Positions 8,873 to 17,505 of a stretch of 64,000 bases of DNA are shown piece by piece. Under the pieces are notes generated by a model, which was not told the origin of the DNA, did no database searches, and saw only the letters and a list, made by a program, of their open reading frames with translations. How positions within the stretch are numbered: the first letter of the stretch is position 1; each line of letters opens with the position of its first letter. The stretch is from Pukyongiella litopenaei (GTDB taxonomy: Bacteria; Pseudomonadota; Alphaproteobacteria; Rhodobacterales; Rhodobacteraceae): assembly GCF_003008555.2 (NCBI RefSeq), contig NZ_CP027665.1:1116001-1180000 (forward strand). The letters are read 5' to 3'. The translations under genes were made by a program, and so were the position numbers.

Positions 8873-9409
8873 TCAGTCCTCGTTTCCTGCATCGTCCTCA
8901 TCCCGGTGGCCGGCGGCGAGCACCCTGCCCCGGTTCAGATCCCCGACATCGGGCAGGTTCTGCACCCCTGCTGCAATCAACAGCCGCAGGTGGTCGGCCA
9001 ACTGTTCATAGATACCTTCGGGCAAGGTCCGGCGCGTGTCGACCAGCATTTCCTCCAACTGGCGGGAGGCCGACAGGAAACATTCGCGCCCGGCGGGCGT
9101 TTCGAAGATCCTGACCGCGCGGCGGTCCTGTTTCGATCTTCGGCGGTCGACCAACCCCTGCCGAAGCAGCCGGTCGACATAGCGTCCCAGCGTTGCGTCG
9201 TTGATCGCCAATATCTCGGAATAGGCGTGCTGGCCCAGGCCCGGAAACCGGCACACCGCCCCCAACAGGCTGAGATGTCCGGCGGCCAGGTCGCTCTGCT
9301 GAGCGACGGCCTCGAGCTGCTCGGTCATCAAACGGCCTGCCACCTGGAGCAACGCACCAAGATTGAGTTCAGCGTATATGGCCGTTGCGGCCTCGTCATC
9401 CTTGTTCAT
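8873..9409 (-). CDS. MarR-family transcriptional regulator
   Basis: Winged-helix regulator of 178 residues. The HTH region HAYSEILAINDATLGRYVDRLLRQGLV and the wing DRRRSKQDRRAVRIFETPAG are typical of MarR proteins. The long acidic tail ending AAGHRDEDDAGNED is unusual. It is first in the minus-strand run with the two amidohydrolases and probably controls them, and possibly the nearby ABC transporter. A 6+6 base inverted repeat overlaps its start codon, suggesting autoregulation. The ligand is unknown, perhaps an acylated amino acid or an aromatic acid. Confidence 0.88.
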   Translation of the reverse strand: MNKDDEAATAIYAELNLGALLQVAGRLMTEQLEAVAQQSDLAAGHLSLLGAVCRFPGLGQHAYSEILAINDATLGRYVDRLLRQGLVDRRRSKQDRRAVRIFETPAGRECFLSASRQLEEMLVDTRRTLPEGIYEQLADHLRLLIAAGVQNLPDVGDLNRGRVLAAGHRDEDDAGNED

Positions 9410-9416
9410 TAAGGAT
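9398..9416. promoter_or_regulatory. Inverted repeat over the marR start codon
   Basis: The arms ATCCTT (9398-9403) and AAGGAT (9411-9416) are separated by 7 bases that include the ATG of the MarR gene. Position and symmetry suit an autoregulatory MarR site. The short arms leave chance possible. Confidence 0.35.
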
Positions 9417-9561
9417 AAATCTCCGGGATTTCCCGGTTGAGGTCAAAGCACAAAGTCGCGACGAAAGGCTGCCAACGGCCGGATCGGCGCCTCACCGCCC
9501 ATCCGGCAGGGGACCCGCGCACGGAACCGCCGGCCGGTGGCGCGGTTCTGGCCGCCCGCCG

Positions 9562-11382
9562 TCAATAGCCGCTGTCGGTGGTCAGGATCAGGTGCCCCGG
9601 TTCGACCTCGCGGTATTCGCTGGGCGCCGCCCGGTAGCCGCGCAGATGGATCGGCGACGGGATCGGCTTGAAGTTCAGGTCCCGCTCCGATTTCCGCTTG
9701 TGCGGGTCGGCGATCGGAACCGCCTTCATCAGCGCCTGCGTATAGGGGTGCTGCGGGTTCTCGAACACCCGCGACCGGGGGCCGAGCTCGACGATCCGGC
9801 CCAGATACATCACGCCGACATGGTGACTGACCCGTTCGACCACCGCCATGTCATGGCTGATGAACAGGAACGACAGCTGCAGATCGGCCTGGAGCTCCAT
9901 CATCAGGTTCAGCACCTGCGCCTGCACCGACACATCCAGCGCCGACACCGCCTCGTCGGCGATGATCAGCTTGGGGTTCAGCGCCAGCGCGCGGGCGATC
10001 GCGATGCGCTGGCGCTGGCCGCCGGACATCTCGTGCGGGTAACGGCGCATGAAGCTGCGCGGCAGGTGCACCCGGTCGAACAGGGTCGCCACCCGGTCAT
10101 GCAGTTCGGACCCCGTGGCGATGCCATAGTTGCGCATCGGTTCGGCCACCTGGTCCAGCAGCTGCATCTGCGGATTGAGCGACGCGAACGGATCCTGAAA
10201 GATCATCTGCATGTCCAGCCGCGCCTTGCGCAGCGCCGGGTTGTCGAGCGCCATCACATCGACGCCGTCCAGTTCGATCTGGCCCGACATCGGTTCGACC
10301 AGCCGCAGGATCGACCGGCCCGCGGTGGATTTGCCGCATCCCGATTCGCCCACGAGGCTGAGGGTCTGGCCGCGATTGAGCGAGAACGAGATGTCCTCGA
10401 CCGCGTGAACCCAGGCCACGGTGCGGCGAAAGAACCCGCCCTTGACCGCGAACCGCGTGGTCAGGTTGCGCACCTTCAGGATCTCGTCATCGGTGCCCGG
10501 GATCGGTTGCAGGTTCTGCCCCTCGACCCCCATCAGCTTCATCGGTTCGGGATTGGCCTTGCCGCGCATCTCGCCCAGCTTGGGCACCGCCGCCAGCAGC
10601 GAACGGGTATAGTCGTGCTGCGGGTTCTCGAAGATCTCTTCGACCGTGCCTTCCTCGACCTTGTTGCCGCGGAACATCACCACCACCCGGTCGGCCATCT
10701 GCGCGACCACCGCCATGTCATGGGTGATGAACATCACCGCGGTGCCGGTTTCGCGCTTCAGCCGGTCCATCAGCGCGAGAATCTCGGCCTGGATGGTCAC
10801 GTCGAGCGCGGTGGTCGGTTCGTCCGCGATCAGCAGCCGGGGTTCGCAGGCCATCGCCATCGCGATCACCACGCGCTGGCGCATCCCGCCCGACAATTCG
10901 TGCGGATATTGTTTCAGCCGCCGTTCGGGTTCAGGAATGCGCACCTGCCGCAACAGGTCGAGCGCGCGGTCCTCGGCCTGGCGCCGGCTCATGCCCTTGT
11001 GCACGCGCAGCCCCTCGGTCAGTTGCCGCCCGACGGTGAACACCGGGTTCAGCGCGGTCATCGGCTCCTGGAAGATCATGCCGATCTCGTTGCCGCGAAT
11101 GTGGCGCATCAGGTCCTGGTCGGCCTTGGCGAGATCGGTTTCGCCCCCGTCGCGGCGGTCGAACAGCAGCCTGCCGTTGACGATCTCGCCGCCGCCGAAT
11201 TCGACCAGCCGCATCAGCGACAGCGACGACACCGATTTTCCCGACCCCGATTCCCCGACGATACAGACCGTTTCACCGGGGCAGATCTCGAAGGATACGT
11301 CCTCGACCCCGACGACCGGCCCGTCCTTGGTCTGGAACTCGACGCGCAATTCCCTGATCTGAGCTATCGATTGGTCCAGCAC
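9562..11382 (-). CDS. ABC transporter ATP-binding protein with two fused NBDs (DppD-DppF type)
   Basis: Energy subunit of a peptide/nickel-family importer, 606 residues, with two complete ATPase domains in tandem. Domain 1 has Walker A GESGSGKS, signature LSGGMRQR and Walker B LLIADEPTTALD. Domain 2 has GESGCGKS, MSGGQRQR and LIIADEAVSALD. Each is followed by an oligopeptide-transporter C-terminal segment (for example HPYTQALMKAVPIADP). It is divergent from the binding protein and permease genes across a 230-250 base intergenic region and should power that transporter. The protein ends 152 bases before the marR start. Confidence 0.93.
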   Translation of the reverse strand: MLDQSIAQIRELRVEFQTKDGPVVGVEDVSFEICPGETVCIVGESGSGKSVSSLSLMRLVEFGGGEIVNGRLLFDRRDGGETDLAKADQDLMRHIRGNEIGMIFQEPMTALNPVFTVGRQLTEGLRVHKGMSRRQAEDRALDLLRQVRIPEPERRLKQYPHELSGGMRQRVVIAMAMACEPRLLIADEPTTALDVTIQAEILALMDRLKRETGTAVMFITHDMAVVAQMADRVVVMFRGNKVEEGTVEEIFENPQHDYTRSLLAAVPKLGEMRGKANPEPMKLMGVEGQNLQPIPGTDDEILKVRNLTTRFAVKGGFFRRTVAWVHAVEDISFSLNRGQTLSLVGESGCGKSTAGRSILRLVEPMSGQIELDGVDVMALDNPALRKARLDMQMIFQDPFASLNPQMQLLDQVAEPMRNYGIATGSELHDRVATLFDRVHLPRSFMRRYPHEMSGGQRQRIAIARALALNPKLIIADEAVSALDVSVQAQVLNLMMELQADLQLSFLFISHDMAVVERVSHHVGVMYLGRIVELGPRSRVFENPQHPYTQALMKAVPIADPHKRKSERDLNFKPIPSPIHLRGYRAAPSEYREVEPGHLILTTDSGY

Positions 11383-11633
11383 CTGCGCCTCCGAGTAGGG
11401 TCCACGGGGGCGAACGCTAAGGCGCGGGCCTGCGTCATGTCAAACCCTACGGTTGCTCGATGTTAATGAATTCCACCACAAGGCTTGCTTTTTTCAAAAA
11501 CTCTGTTTCGATACCGCACCACCGAGTTGGGGGCTCGGCGCTTCTTTGACGCCATGATCCCGGACCGGCACCACAAACCCGTCAGAGCGCGGGTGCAAAT
11601 TGGCACGCAGACGTGTCCAACATGGAGAGGAAG
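11383..11633. promoter_or_regulatory. Divergent promoter region between ABC ATPase and binding protein genes
   Basis: About 250 bases without a gene. It contains one of the more AT-rich stretches of this area (around 11461-11513: AATGAATTCC, TTGCTTTTTTCAAAAACTC), as expected for back-to-back promoters. I could not fix convincing -35/-10 pairs. Confidence 0.4.
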
Positions 11634-13343
11634 ATGAGACCCAAAGCCCTATTGCTAGGTGCGGTTGCGACCGCTGCCCTGGCCCCTGCCGCTATGGCCG
11701 AACGCGGTTCCGACGGCAATGTCAGCATCATCTACTGGCAGGCCCCGTCGATCCTGAACCCGTATCTGTCGTCCGGCACCAAGGACATCGAATCAGCGTC
11801 GCTGGTGATCGAACCGCTGGGCCGCTACGACGAAACCGGCGCGCTGGTGCCGTTTCTGGCCGAGTCGATCCCGACGATCGAGAATGGCGGCGTTTCCGAG
11901 GATCTCACCTCGATCACCTGGAAGCTGAAAGAAGGGCTGAAATGGTCCGACGGCTCGGCGGTCACCTCGGCTGACGTGAAATTCACCGCCGATTACTGCA
12001 TGCATCCCGAAGGCGGTTGCGCCCAGCTGGCCAAGTTCGAAGGGGTGAGCAGCGTCGACATCGTCGACGACCTGACCGTGAAGGTCACGTTCTCCGAACC
12101 CAAGCCGGTGCCCTACGGCCCGTTCATGGGCGGCCAGTCCCCGATCATCCAGGCCGCGCAATTCGCAGACTGCCTGGGCCCCAAGGCCCCGGAATGCACC
12201 GAGGCCAACTTCAACCCGATCGGCACCGGCCCGTTCGTGGTCGACGAATTCAAGCCCAATGACGTGATTACCATGTCCGCCAACCCCAACTACCGGGACC
12301 CGGACAAGCCCGCCTTTGCGACGCTGACCTTCAAGGGCGGCGGCGATGCGACGGCGGCGGGGCGCGCGGTGATGGAAACCGGCGAATATGACTATGCCTG
12401 GAACCTGCAGCTTGCCCCCGAGGTGATCGCCAAGATGGCCGAAGCGGGCCGCGGCACGCCGATCGCCGCCTTCGGCACGCTGGTCGAGCGGATCGAGCTC
12501 AACCTGACCAACCCCTCGCCGGACCTGCCCGAGGGTGAACGGTCCACGGCCAAGGCACCGCACCCGTTCCTGTCCGACCTGAAGGTGCGCAAGGCTTTGT
12601 CGATGGCGATCGACCGCGAATTGCTGGTGGAAATCGGCTATGGCCAGGCCGGCCGGCCGACCTGCAATGTGGTGCCCGCGCCCGAGCTCTATGCCAGCGA
12701 CAATACCGACTGCATCGGCCAGGACATCGCCGGCGCCAACGCGCTGCTGGATGAGGCCGGCGTCGTCGATACCGACGGTGACGGCATCCGCGAGAAGGAT
12801 GGCGTTCCGCTGAAGATCCTCTACCAGACCTCGACCAATGCCGTGCGCCAGGATTTCCAGGCGCTGATCAAGCAGTGGTGGAGCGAGATCGGCGTCGAAA
12901 CCGAACTGCGCAACATTTCGGGTTCGGTCTTCTTCGGTGGCGATCCGGGCAGCCCGGATACGTTCCAGCGGTTCTATGCCGATGTCGAGATGTATGCCAA
13001 CAACTTCGACGGCACCGATCCCGAAAGCTATCTGGCGCAGCGCACCTGCGACAAGTTCCCCAGCCCCGATACCCAGTGGCAGGGCGAGAACATCAACCGC
13101 TATTGCGATCCCGCCTATGACGAGTTGGTGGCCGAACTCGGCCGCACGGGCGAGCTGGAGAAGCGCGGCGAAATCGCCAAGAAGCTGAACGACATGCTGA
13201 CCAAGGACAGCTACAGCATGTTGCCGCTCGTGGATCGCGGCCGGGTTTCGGCCCATTCCAACACGCTTGGCGGCGTGATCCTGAACGTGTGGGACAGCGA
13301 ATTGTGGAACGCGGCGGACTGGTACCGCCTCGAAGGTTCGTAA
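11634..13343 (+). CDS. ABC transporter periplasmic substrate-binding protein (SBP_bac_5 family)
   Basis: Periplasmic receptor of a peptide/nickel-type importer, 569 residues from the start chosen here. The ATG at 11634 follows GGAGAGG and opens with the signal peptide MRPKALLLGAVATAALAPAAMA; an upstream in-frame GTG at 11613 lacks a ribosome site. Family features include WKLKEGLKWSDGSAVTSADV, NPIGTGPFVV, LKVRKALSMAIDRE and the calcium-loop-like DTDGDGIREKDG. It is followed by a 12-bp stem-loop and then the permeases. Neighbouring amidohydrolases suggest a ligand such as short peptides or N-acyl amino acids. Confidence 0.93.
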   Translation: MRPKALLLGAVATAALAPAAMAERGSDGNVSIIYWQAPSILNPYLSSGTKDIESASLVIEPLGRYDETGALVPFLAESIPTIENGGVSEDLTSITWKLKEGLKWSDGSAVTSADVKFTADYCMHPEGGCAQLAKFEGVSSVDIVDDLTVKVTFSEPKPVPYGPFMGGQSPIIQAAQFADCLGPKAPECTEANFNPIGTGPFVVDEFKPNDVITMSANPNYRDPDKPAFATLTFKGGGDATAAGRAVMETGEYDYAWNLQLAPEVIAKMAEAGRGTPIAAFGTLVERIELNLTNPSPDLPEGERSTAKAPHPFLSDLKVRKALSMAIDRELLVEIGYGQAGRPTCNVVPAPELYASDNTDCIGQDIAGANALLDEAGVVDTDGDGIREKDGVPLKILYQTSTNAVRQDFQALIKQWWSEIGVETELRNISGSVFFGGDPGSPDTFQRFYADVEMYANNFDGTDPESYLAQRTCDKFPSPDTQWQGENINRYCDPAYDELVAELGRTGELEKRGEIAKKLNDMLTKDSYSMLPLVDRGRVSAHSNTLGGVILNVWDSELWNAADWYRLEGS

Positions 13344-13349
13344 CCTCTG

Positions 13350-13384
13350 GCCCTGTCCCGGTCACCCGTTGGCCGGGACAGGGC
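13350..13384 (+). promoter_or_regulatory. Stem-loop between binding-protein and permease genes
   Basis: A perfect 12-bp inverted repeat, GCCCTGTCCCGG (13350-13361) and CCGGGACAGGGC (13373-13384), with an 11-base loop, starts 6 bases after the binding-protein stop. It lacks a strong T-run. Such hairpins after binding-protein genes often protect the upstream mRNA or partially terminate, giving more receptor than permease. Confidence 0.7.
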
Positions 13385-13428
13385 ACCTGCCTTTGTAGAA
13401 CAACAACAACCACAAGGCGCACCCAAAT

Positions 13429-14436
13429 ATGCTGACTTTCACCGTCCGACGCCTTGTCCTGGCCGTTCCGACGTTGCTGTTCATCAGCCTGGTGATCTTC
13501 CTGCTGCTGGAACTGGCCCCCGGCGATCCGATGGCGCAGGTGCCACTGACGGTCCCCCCCGAAGTCAAGGAAAAGATGCGCGAGGCGCTGGGACTGGGGC
13601 AACCGCTGCATATCCGGTTCTGGAAATGGATCGTGCAGTTTTTCTGGATCGAACCGCAGGTTCTGATCGATCATTATTTCGGCACCGGTTTTTCGCAGGG
13701 CGACCTGCGGGTGATTTCCTGGCAGACCCGCAGCCCGGTCATGGACATCGTGATCCAGCGCATTCCGCAGACCCTGTGGGTGGTCGGGACCGCCTATGTG
13801 GTCGCCATCATCATCGCGCTGCCGATCGGCATCTATTCCGCCTACCGCCAGTATTCATGGTTCGACCAGCTCGGCACCTTCGTGTCGATGGTGGGATTCT
13901 CGGTCCCGCCGTTTTTTTCCGGCGTGCTGGTGATCGTGATCTTTTCGGTCCAGCTGGGCTGGTTCCCGTCGATCTACGACACCACCCACCAGGTCACCGA
14001 CTGGGACAGTTTCGTCGTGCAGCTGAAACAGATGATCATGCCGGTGATGGTGCTGGCGCTGCAGATCACCGCGCAATTGTCGCGCTTCATGCGCGCCTCG
14101 ATGCTGGACAACCTGAACCAGGACTATGTGCGCACCGCCCGCGCCAAGGGGATCAGCGAATACATGGTGGTCATGGTGCATGTGCTGCGCAACTCGATGA
14201 TCCCGGTAATCACGGTGATCGCGCTGGGGATACCGGCGATCTTCGGCGGCGCGATCATCACCGAGCAGGTGTTCAAGGTGAACGGGATCGGCCAGCTGCT
14301 GATCGGCGCGATCCAGGCCAACGACCTGCCGATGGTGCAGACGCTGACCTTTATCTTCGCGGTGCTGATCGTGCTGTTCAACCTGATCGCCGACGTTCTC
14401 TATGGCGTGCTCGATCCGAGGATCCGCTATGACTGA
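13429..14436 (+). CDS. ABC transporter permease (DppB/OppB type)
   Basis: Inner-membrane permease of 335 residues with six predicted hydrophobic segments. The first spans LVLAVPTLLFISLVIFLLLELAPGDP, the usual opening of OppB/DppB proteins. The binding-protein-dependent transport motif (EAA loop) is seen as DYVRTARAKGISEYMVVMVH followed by ITEQVFKVNGIGQLL. The gene follows the binding-protein gene by 85 bases, and its last 8 bases overlap the next permease. It forms the channel with the partner encoded next. Confidence 0.92.
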   Translation: MLTFTVRRLVLAVPTLLFISLVIFLLLELAPGDPMAQVPLTVPPEVKEKMREALGLGQPLHIRFWKWIVQFFWIEPQVLIDHYFGTGFSQGDLRVISWQTRSPVMDIVIQRIPQTLWVVGTAYVVAIIIALPIGIYSAYRQYSWFDQLGTFVSMVGFSVPPFFSGVLVIVIFSVQLGWFPSIYDTTHQVTDWDSFVVQLKQMIMPVMVLALQITAQLSRFMRASMLDNLNQDYVRTARAKGISEYMVVMVHVLRNSMIPVITVIALGIPAIFGGAIITEQVFKVNGIGQLLIGAIQANDLPMVQTLTFIFAVLIVLFNLIADVLYGVLDPRIRYD

Positions 14437-15340
14437 GCTGACCACTCCCGGCCCCGCCAACCCGCCGCGCAGCCAGTGGCTGGATGTCTGGGACCAGTTC
14501 AAGACCCACAAGGGCGCGCTGATCGGCGGCATCCTGTTCATGGTGATCGTGCTGGCGGTCTATGTCGGCCCCTGGTTCTGGACCATCGACCCGACGCTGA
14601 TCGACATCCGCGCCCGCAACCAGGCGCCCAGCCTGGCGCATCCCTTCGGCACCGACCAGCTGGGGCGCGACATGCTGGCGCGGATGATGGCCGGCGGCGC
14701 GACCTCGGTCTCGGTGGGCATCACCGCGATGCTGCTGGCGCTGTTCCTGGGGTCATTCGTCGGGGTGCTGGCCGGGTATTTCCGGCGCTTCGACGGGCCG
14801 CTGATGCGGCTGACCGATCTGTTCCTGGCGCTGCCGCTGCTGCCGCTGCTGCTGGTGATGATGCTGCTGTTCCGCGAACCGCTGAACGCGGCTTTCGGCC
14901 CGGAACAGGGGATCTTCATCCTGATCGTCGCCTCGATCGGCATCACCAGCTGGATGCCGACCGCGCGGATCGTGCGCGGCGACGTGCTGGCGCTGAAGGA
15001 ACGCGAATTCGTGCTGGCCGCCCGGTCGATCGGCACCACCAATTCCAAGATGATCACCCGGCATATCCTGCCCAACGTGCTGTCCCCGATCATGGTCTCG
15101 GCGACACTGGGCATCGCCACGGCGATCATCACCGAAAGCGCGCTGTCGTTTCTCGGCCTCGGATTCCCGCCTGACTTTCCGACCTGGGGGCGGCTGCTGT
15201 TCGACGCCACCGATTACCTGCAGCAGTATCCCGAGCGGGTGTTCTGGCCCGGCATGGCGATCTCGCTGACGGTGCTGAGCGTGAATTACCTGGGCGACGG
15301 GTTGCGCGACGCGCTGGACCCGCGCATTCGCGGGCGCTGA
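14429..15340 (+). CDS. ABC transporter permease (DppC/OppC type)
   Basis: Second permease, 303 residues, starting at ATG 14429 inside the end of the first permease (ATGACTGA overlap). An in-frame ATG at 14402 would lengthen the overlap and is less likely. Features are the N-terminal cytoplasmic segment, HPFGTDQLGRDMLARMMAGG, typical of DppC/OppC, and the EAA loop EFVLAARSIGTTNSKMITRHILPN. It ends LGDGLRDALDPRIRGR, another family hallmark. It pairs with the upstream permease and the divergent fused ATPase. Confidence 0.92.
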   Translation: MTELTTPGPANPPRSQWLDVWDQFKTHKGALIGGILFMVIVLAVYVGPWFWTIDPTLIDIRARNQAPSLAHPFGTDQLGRDMLARMMAGGATSVSVGITAMLLALFLGSFVGVLAGYFRRFDGPLMRLTDLFLALPLLPLLLVMMLLFREPLNAAFGPEQGIFILIVASIGITSWMPTARIVRGDVLALKEREFVLAARSIGTTNSKMITRHILPNVLSPIMVSATLGIATAIITESALSFLGLGFPPDFPTWGRLLFDATDYLQQYPERVFWPGMAISLTVLSVNYLGDGLRDALDPRIRGR

Positions 15341-15364
15341 CGCTGGCAAGAACACCGGCCAAGA

Positions 15365-15388
15365 CGCTGGCCAGAATACCGGCCAGCG
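15365..15388. terminator. Hairpin between convergent operons
   Basis: Inverted repeat CGCTGGCC (15365-15372) and GGCCAGCG (15381-15388) with an 8-base loop, between the plus-strand ABC permease and the minus-strand hydrolase. It lies in a near-duplicated ~23-base unit (from about 15341 and from about 15364). It could end transcription from both sides, though there is no T-tract. Confidence 0.4.
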
Positions 15389-15403
15389 CCCGCCGGGACC
15401 GGG

Positions 15404-16726
15404 CTATTCCCCGGCCTTGAGCCGTTCGAACCGCAACCCCTTGGCACTGCGATCCTCGAAACCGTGCCAGTGGCTGTGTTCGGGCTTGGGCGTGCCGTCG
15501 TCGTTCAGCGCGCTCACCCCGTCATTGGATTGCGGCACCAGGTCGAGATAGGCCTCCATGCCGTCGTCACCCTTGAGGTATTTTCCCAACCAGGCGGTGG
15601 CGAAATGCTGGGCGATGTTGTTCATCTTCACGCTGTCCCAGACCGCATCCGAATAATGCCCGGTCAGGTTCCAGCCCAGATCCGCATCGACCTTGTCGGC
15701 CTCGGCGGGGGCGGGCATCGGCGCGCCGGCATTGTGATTGGCGTTGTCATAGGTCAGCAGCGCCCGGTCCACGCCCGTCGCCCCCTGCCAGATCGCGCGG
15801 GTGCCGTTTTCATAGCCCGAGACATCATCGACCGACCCCGCGACGAACAGCATCGGGATGCGGATACCCGCCAGCCCGCCGGCATCCCAGAACCCGGTAT
15901 TCATGCCCCAGGGCGCAAAGGCGATGGCGGTCCTGATCCGCGGGTCGGGCAGCGCCTCGTGGCTGTCGCTGCCGGCCTTGTGGATCGCCAGCGTGCCGTG
16001 CGGCGCCCCCCACGGATACTCGATGCTGGCCTGCGTCACCCCGCCGCCGGCGGTGATCACCGCGCCGTAGGCTCCCATCGAATAGCCGATCAACCCGGCA
16101 TTGCCGGCATCGACGAGACCGTTCAGGAACGATGCCCCGTCGCTCGACAGCCGCGCCATTTCGTTCAGCACGAAGACCTGGTCGAGCGAACGGTTCACCA
16201 AAGTCGACCCGAAGGCCGCCTGGGTGCGATAGGTGGAATCGGTATGGTCGATCGACGCGACCACATAACCCTTGGACGCCAGGTTCTCGGCCAGGTGGGA
16301 CAGCAGGAACCGGTTGCCCGGATAGCCGTGGCTGACCAGAACCAGTGGATAGGGCGCCCCCGACCGGTCGGGTTCGGCGTCGCGCACCGCCTGCCCGACG
16401 ATCTCGGCCTCGGTCTTGCCATCGCGCAGGAACACGCGCATCGATTGCGCGCCGGTCGCGCCCGCCCCGGCGGGGTACCAGACCTCGACCGGCAATGGCC
16501 GGTCATAGCGCGGCAGTTCGTCAGGCGGGGCGGCGGCCGGGTCGATGGACAGGATGTCCACCTGATCCGGGTTGACCAGTTCCAGCGTCCGCACACCGAT
16601 GGCGTGTTCGCCATAGGCGGACAGTTCAGGCGCATCGGCACGCTGCCGGTCGATACGGTTCTCGGCCCCCGCGGCGGTTGCCCCGGCCATCGCCGCCGCC
16701 GCAACCACGGCTTTCATCCAGTTCAT
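15404..16726 (-). CDS. Secreted alpha/beta hydrolase (dienelactone hydrolase / PAF-acetylhydrolase-like)
   Basis: 440-residue protein with signal peptide MNWMKAVVAAAAMAGATAAGA, so periplasmic or exported. The reading frame stays open to 17605, but the ATG at 16726 is preceded by GAGGAGA and begins the signal peptide, so it is the start. The nucleophile elbow is GYSMG, with a possible acid in AGSVDD and a histidine in DNANHNAG. LVSHGYPGNRFLLSHL near residue 120 forms the oxyanion-hole strand. Substrate is unknown; family members cleave esters or lactones. It is convergent with the ABC operon and alone on its strand. Confidence 0.82.
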   Translation of the reverse strand: MNWMKAVVAAAAMAGATAAGAENRIDRQRADAPELSAYGEHAIGVRTLELVNPDQVDILSIDPAAAPPDELPRYDRPLPVEVWYPAGAGATGAQSMRVFLRDGKTEAEIVGQAVRDAEPDRSGAPYPLVLVSHGYPGNRFLLSHLAENLASKGYVVASIDHTDSTYRTQAAFGSTLVNRSLDQVFVLNEMARLSSDGASFLNGLVDAGNAGLIGYSMGAYGAVITAGGGVTQASIEYPWGAPHGTLAIHKAGSDSHEALPDPRIRTAIAFAPWGMNTGFWDAGGLAGIRIPMLFVAGSVDDVSGYENGTRAIWQGATGVDRALLTYDNANHNAGAPMPAPAEADKVDADLGWNLTGHYSDAVWDSVKMNNIAQHFATAWLGKYLKGDDGMEAYLDLVPQSNDGVSALNDDGTPKPEHSHWHGFEDRSAKGLRFERLKAGE

Positions 16727-16839
16727 TGCAATCTCCTCTCCCCGAATATGCGTCCCCTGACTAACACGGCCAATGGCGGAAAGAAGGATGATGTTTTGGT
16801 GACAGCCCGAGCGCGCCCCCGCGCCGGGGCCACGGGTCG

Positions 16840-17274
16840 TCACTTGTCGTCGCGGTCCAGATCGTTCAGCAGGTCCAGCAACGCCTCGTAGCGATCCGCG
16901 CCCATCCTGTCGCGCACCCGCTGGATCAACGCGATGCTGGTATCGAGATTGGCCAGTATCAGGGCCTCGCCATCCGGGCTCACGCTGATCACCTGCTTGC
17001 GCCGGTCCCCGGCGTCGCGGGCGCGGTGGATCAGCTCCTTTTCCTCGAGCTTCTGCAGGATGCGCGTCAGGCTGGGCAGCAACAGGCAGGCAAGCTCGGC
17101 GATCCGGGTCGGTTCCATCGGACCGTTTTCCTGCAGGATACGCAGGACCCGCCATTGCTGTTCGGTCACGCCGGCATCGGCCAGCATGGCGCGGATCGGT
17201 CCCATCACCCTTTCGCGGGCACGCAGCAGGGCGATGGGCAGGGAACGCGCGGTCGAGGGAAGTTTGTAAACCAT
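16840..17274 (-). CDS. MarR-family regulator, HpaR-like
   Basis: 144-residue winged-helix regulator very like HpaR, repressor of homoprotocatechuate degradation: it begins with a STARSLPIALLRARERVM helix and has GVTEQQWRVLRIL and AELACLLLPSLTRILQKLEEK, the typical recognition-helix region. The wing is ARDAGDRRKQVISVSPDGEAL. It is divergent from the aromatic amino acid decarboxylase gene across about 230 bases and lies upstream of the secreted hydrolase, so it could control either. No hpa catabolic genes are in the window, so the HpaR label is by similarity only. Confidence 0.8.
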   Translation of the reverse strand: MVYKLPSTARSLPIALLRARERVMGPIRAMLADAGVTEQQWRVLRILQENGPMEPTRIAELACLLLPSLTRILQKLEEKELIHRARDAGDRRKQVISVSPDGEALILANLDTSIALIQRVRDRMGADRYEALLDLLNDLDRDDK

Positions 17275-17505
17275 GTTCCAGTTTTGCCGTCCGATGCCGC
17301 CAAGCGCAATCAGGGAAACCCACCAGTCCCGGCCGCGATCCGCAGCGACGCCGCGACCGAGGCCCCGCAGATCGCCGATGCCACGCCACGGGCTCCGGCA
17401 ACCTGCCCCGCCTGCCGCGCTTTACCGATGCGTCCGGAACGGGCATGATCCGGGTGAACTCGGACCACAGGCGCATGGGCCCTGCGTCTGACCGGAGGAC
17501 CAGCC

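Noticed and set aside
9385-11466. Long open frame on the plus strand (693 codons) over the ABC ATPase gene
   Set aside because: It is the antisense shadow of a GC-rich gene with clear ATPase motifs on the minus strand; its translation is low-complexity His/Arg/Gln-rich and matches no family.
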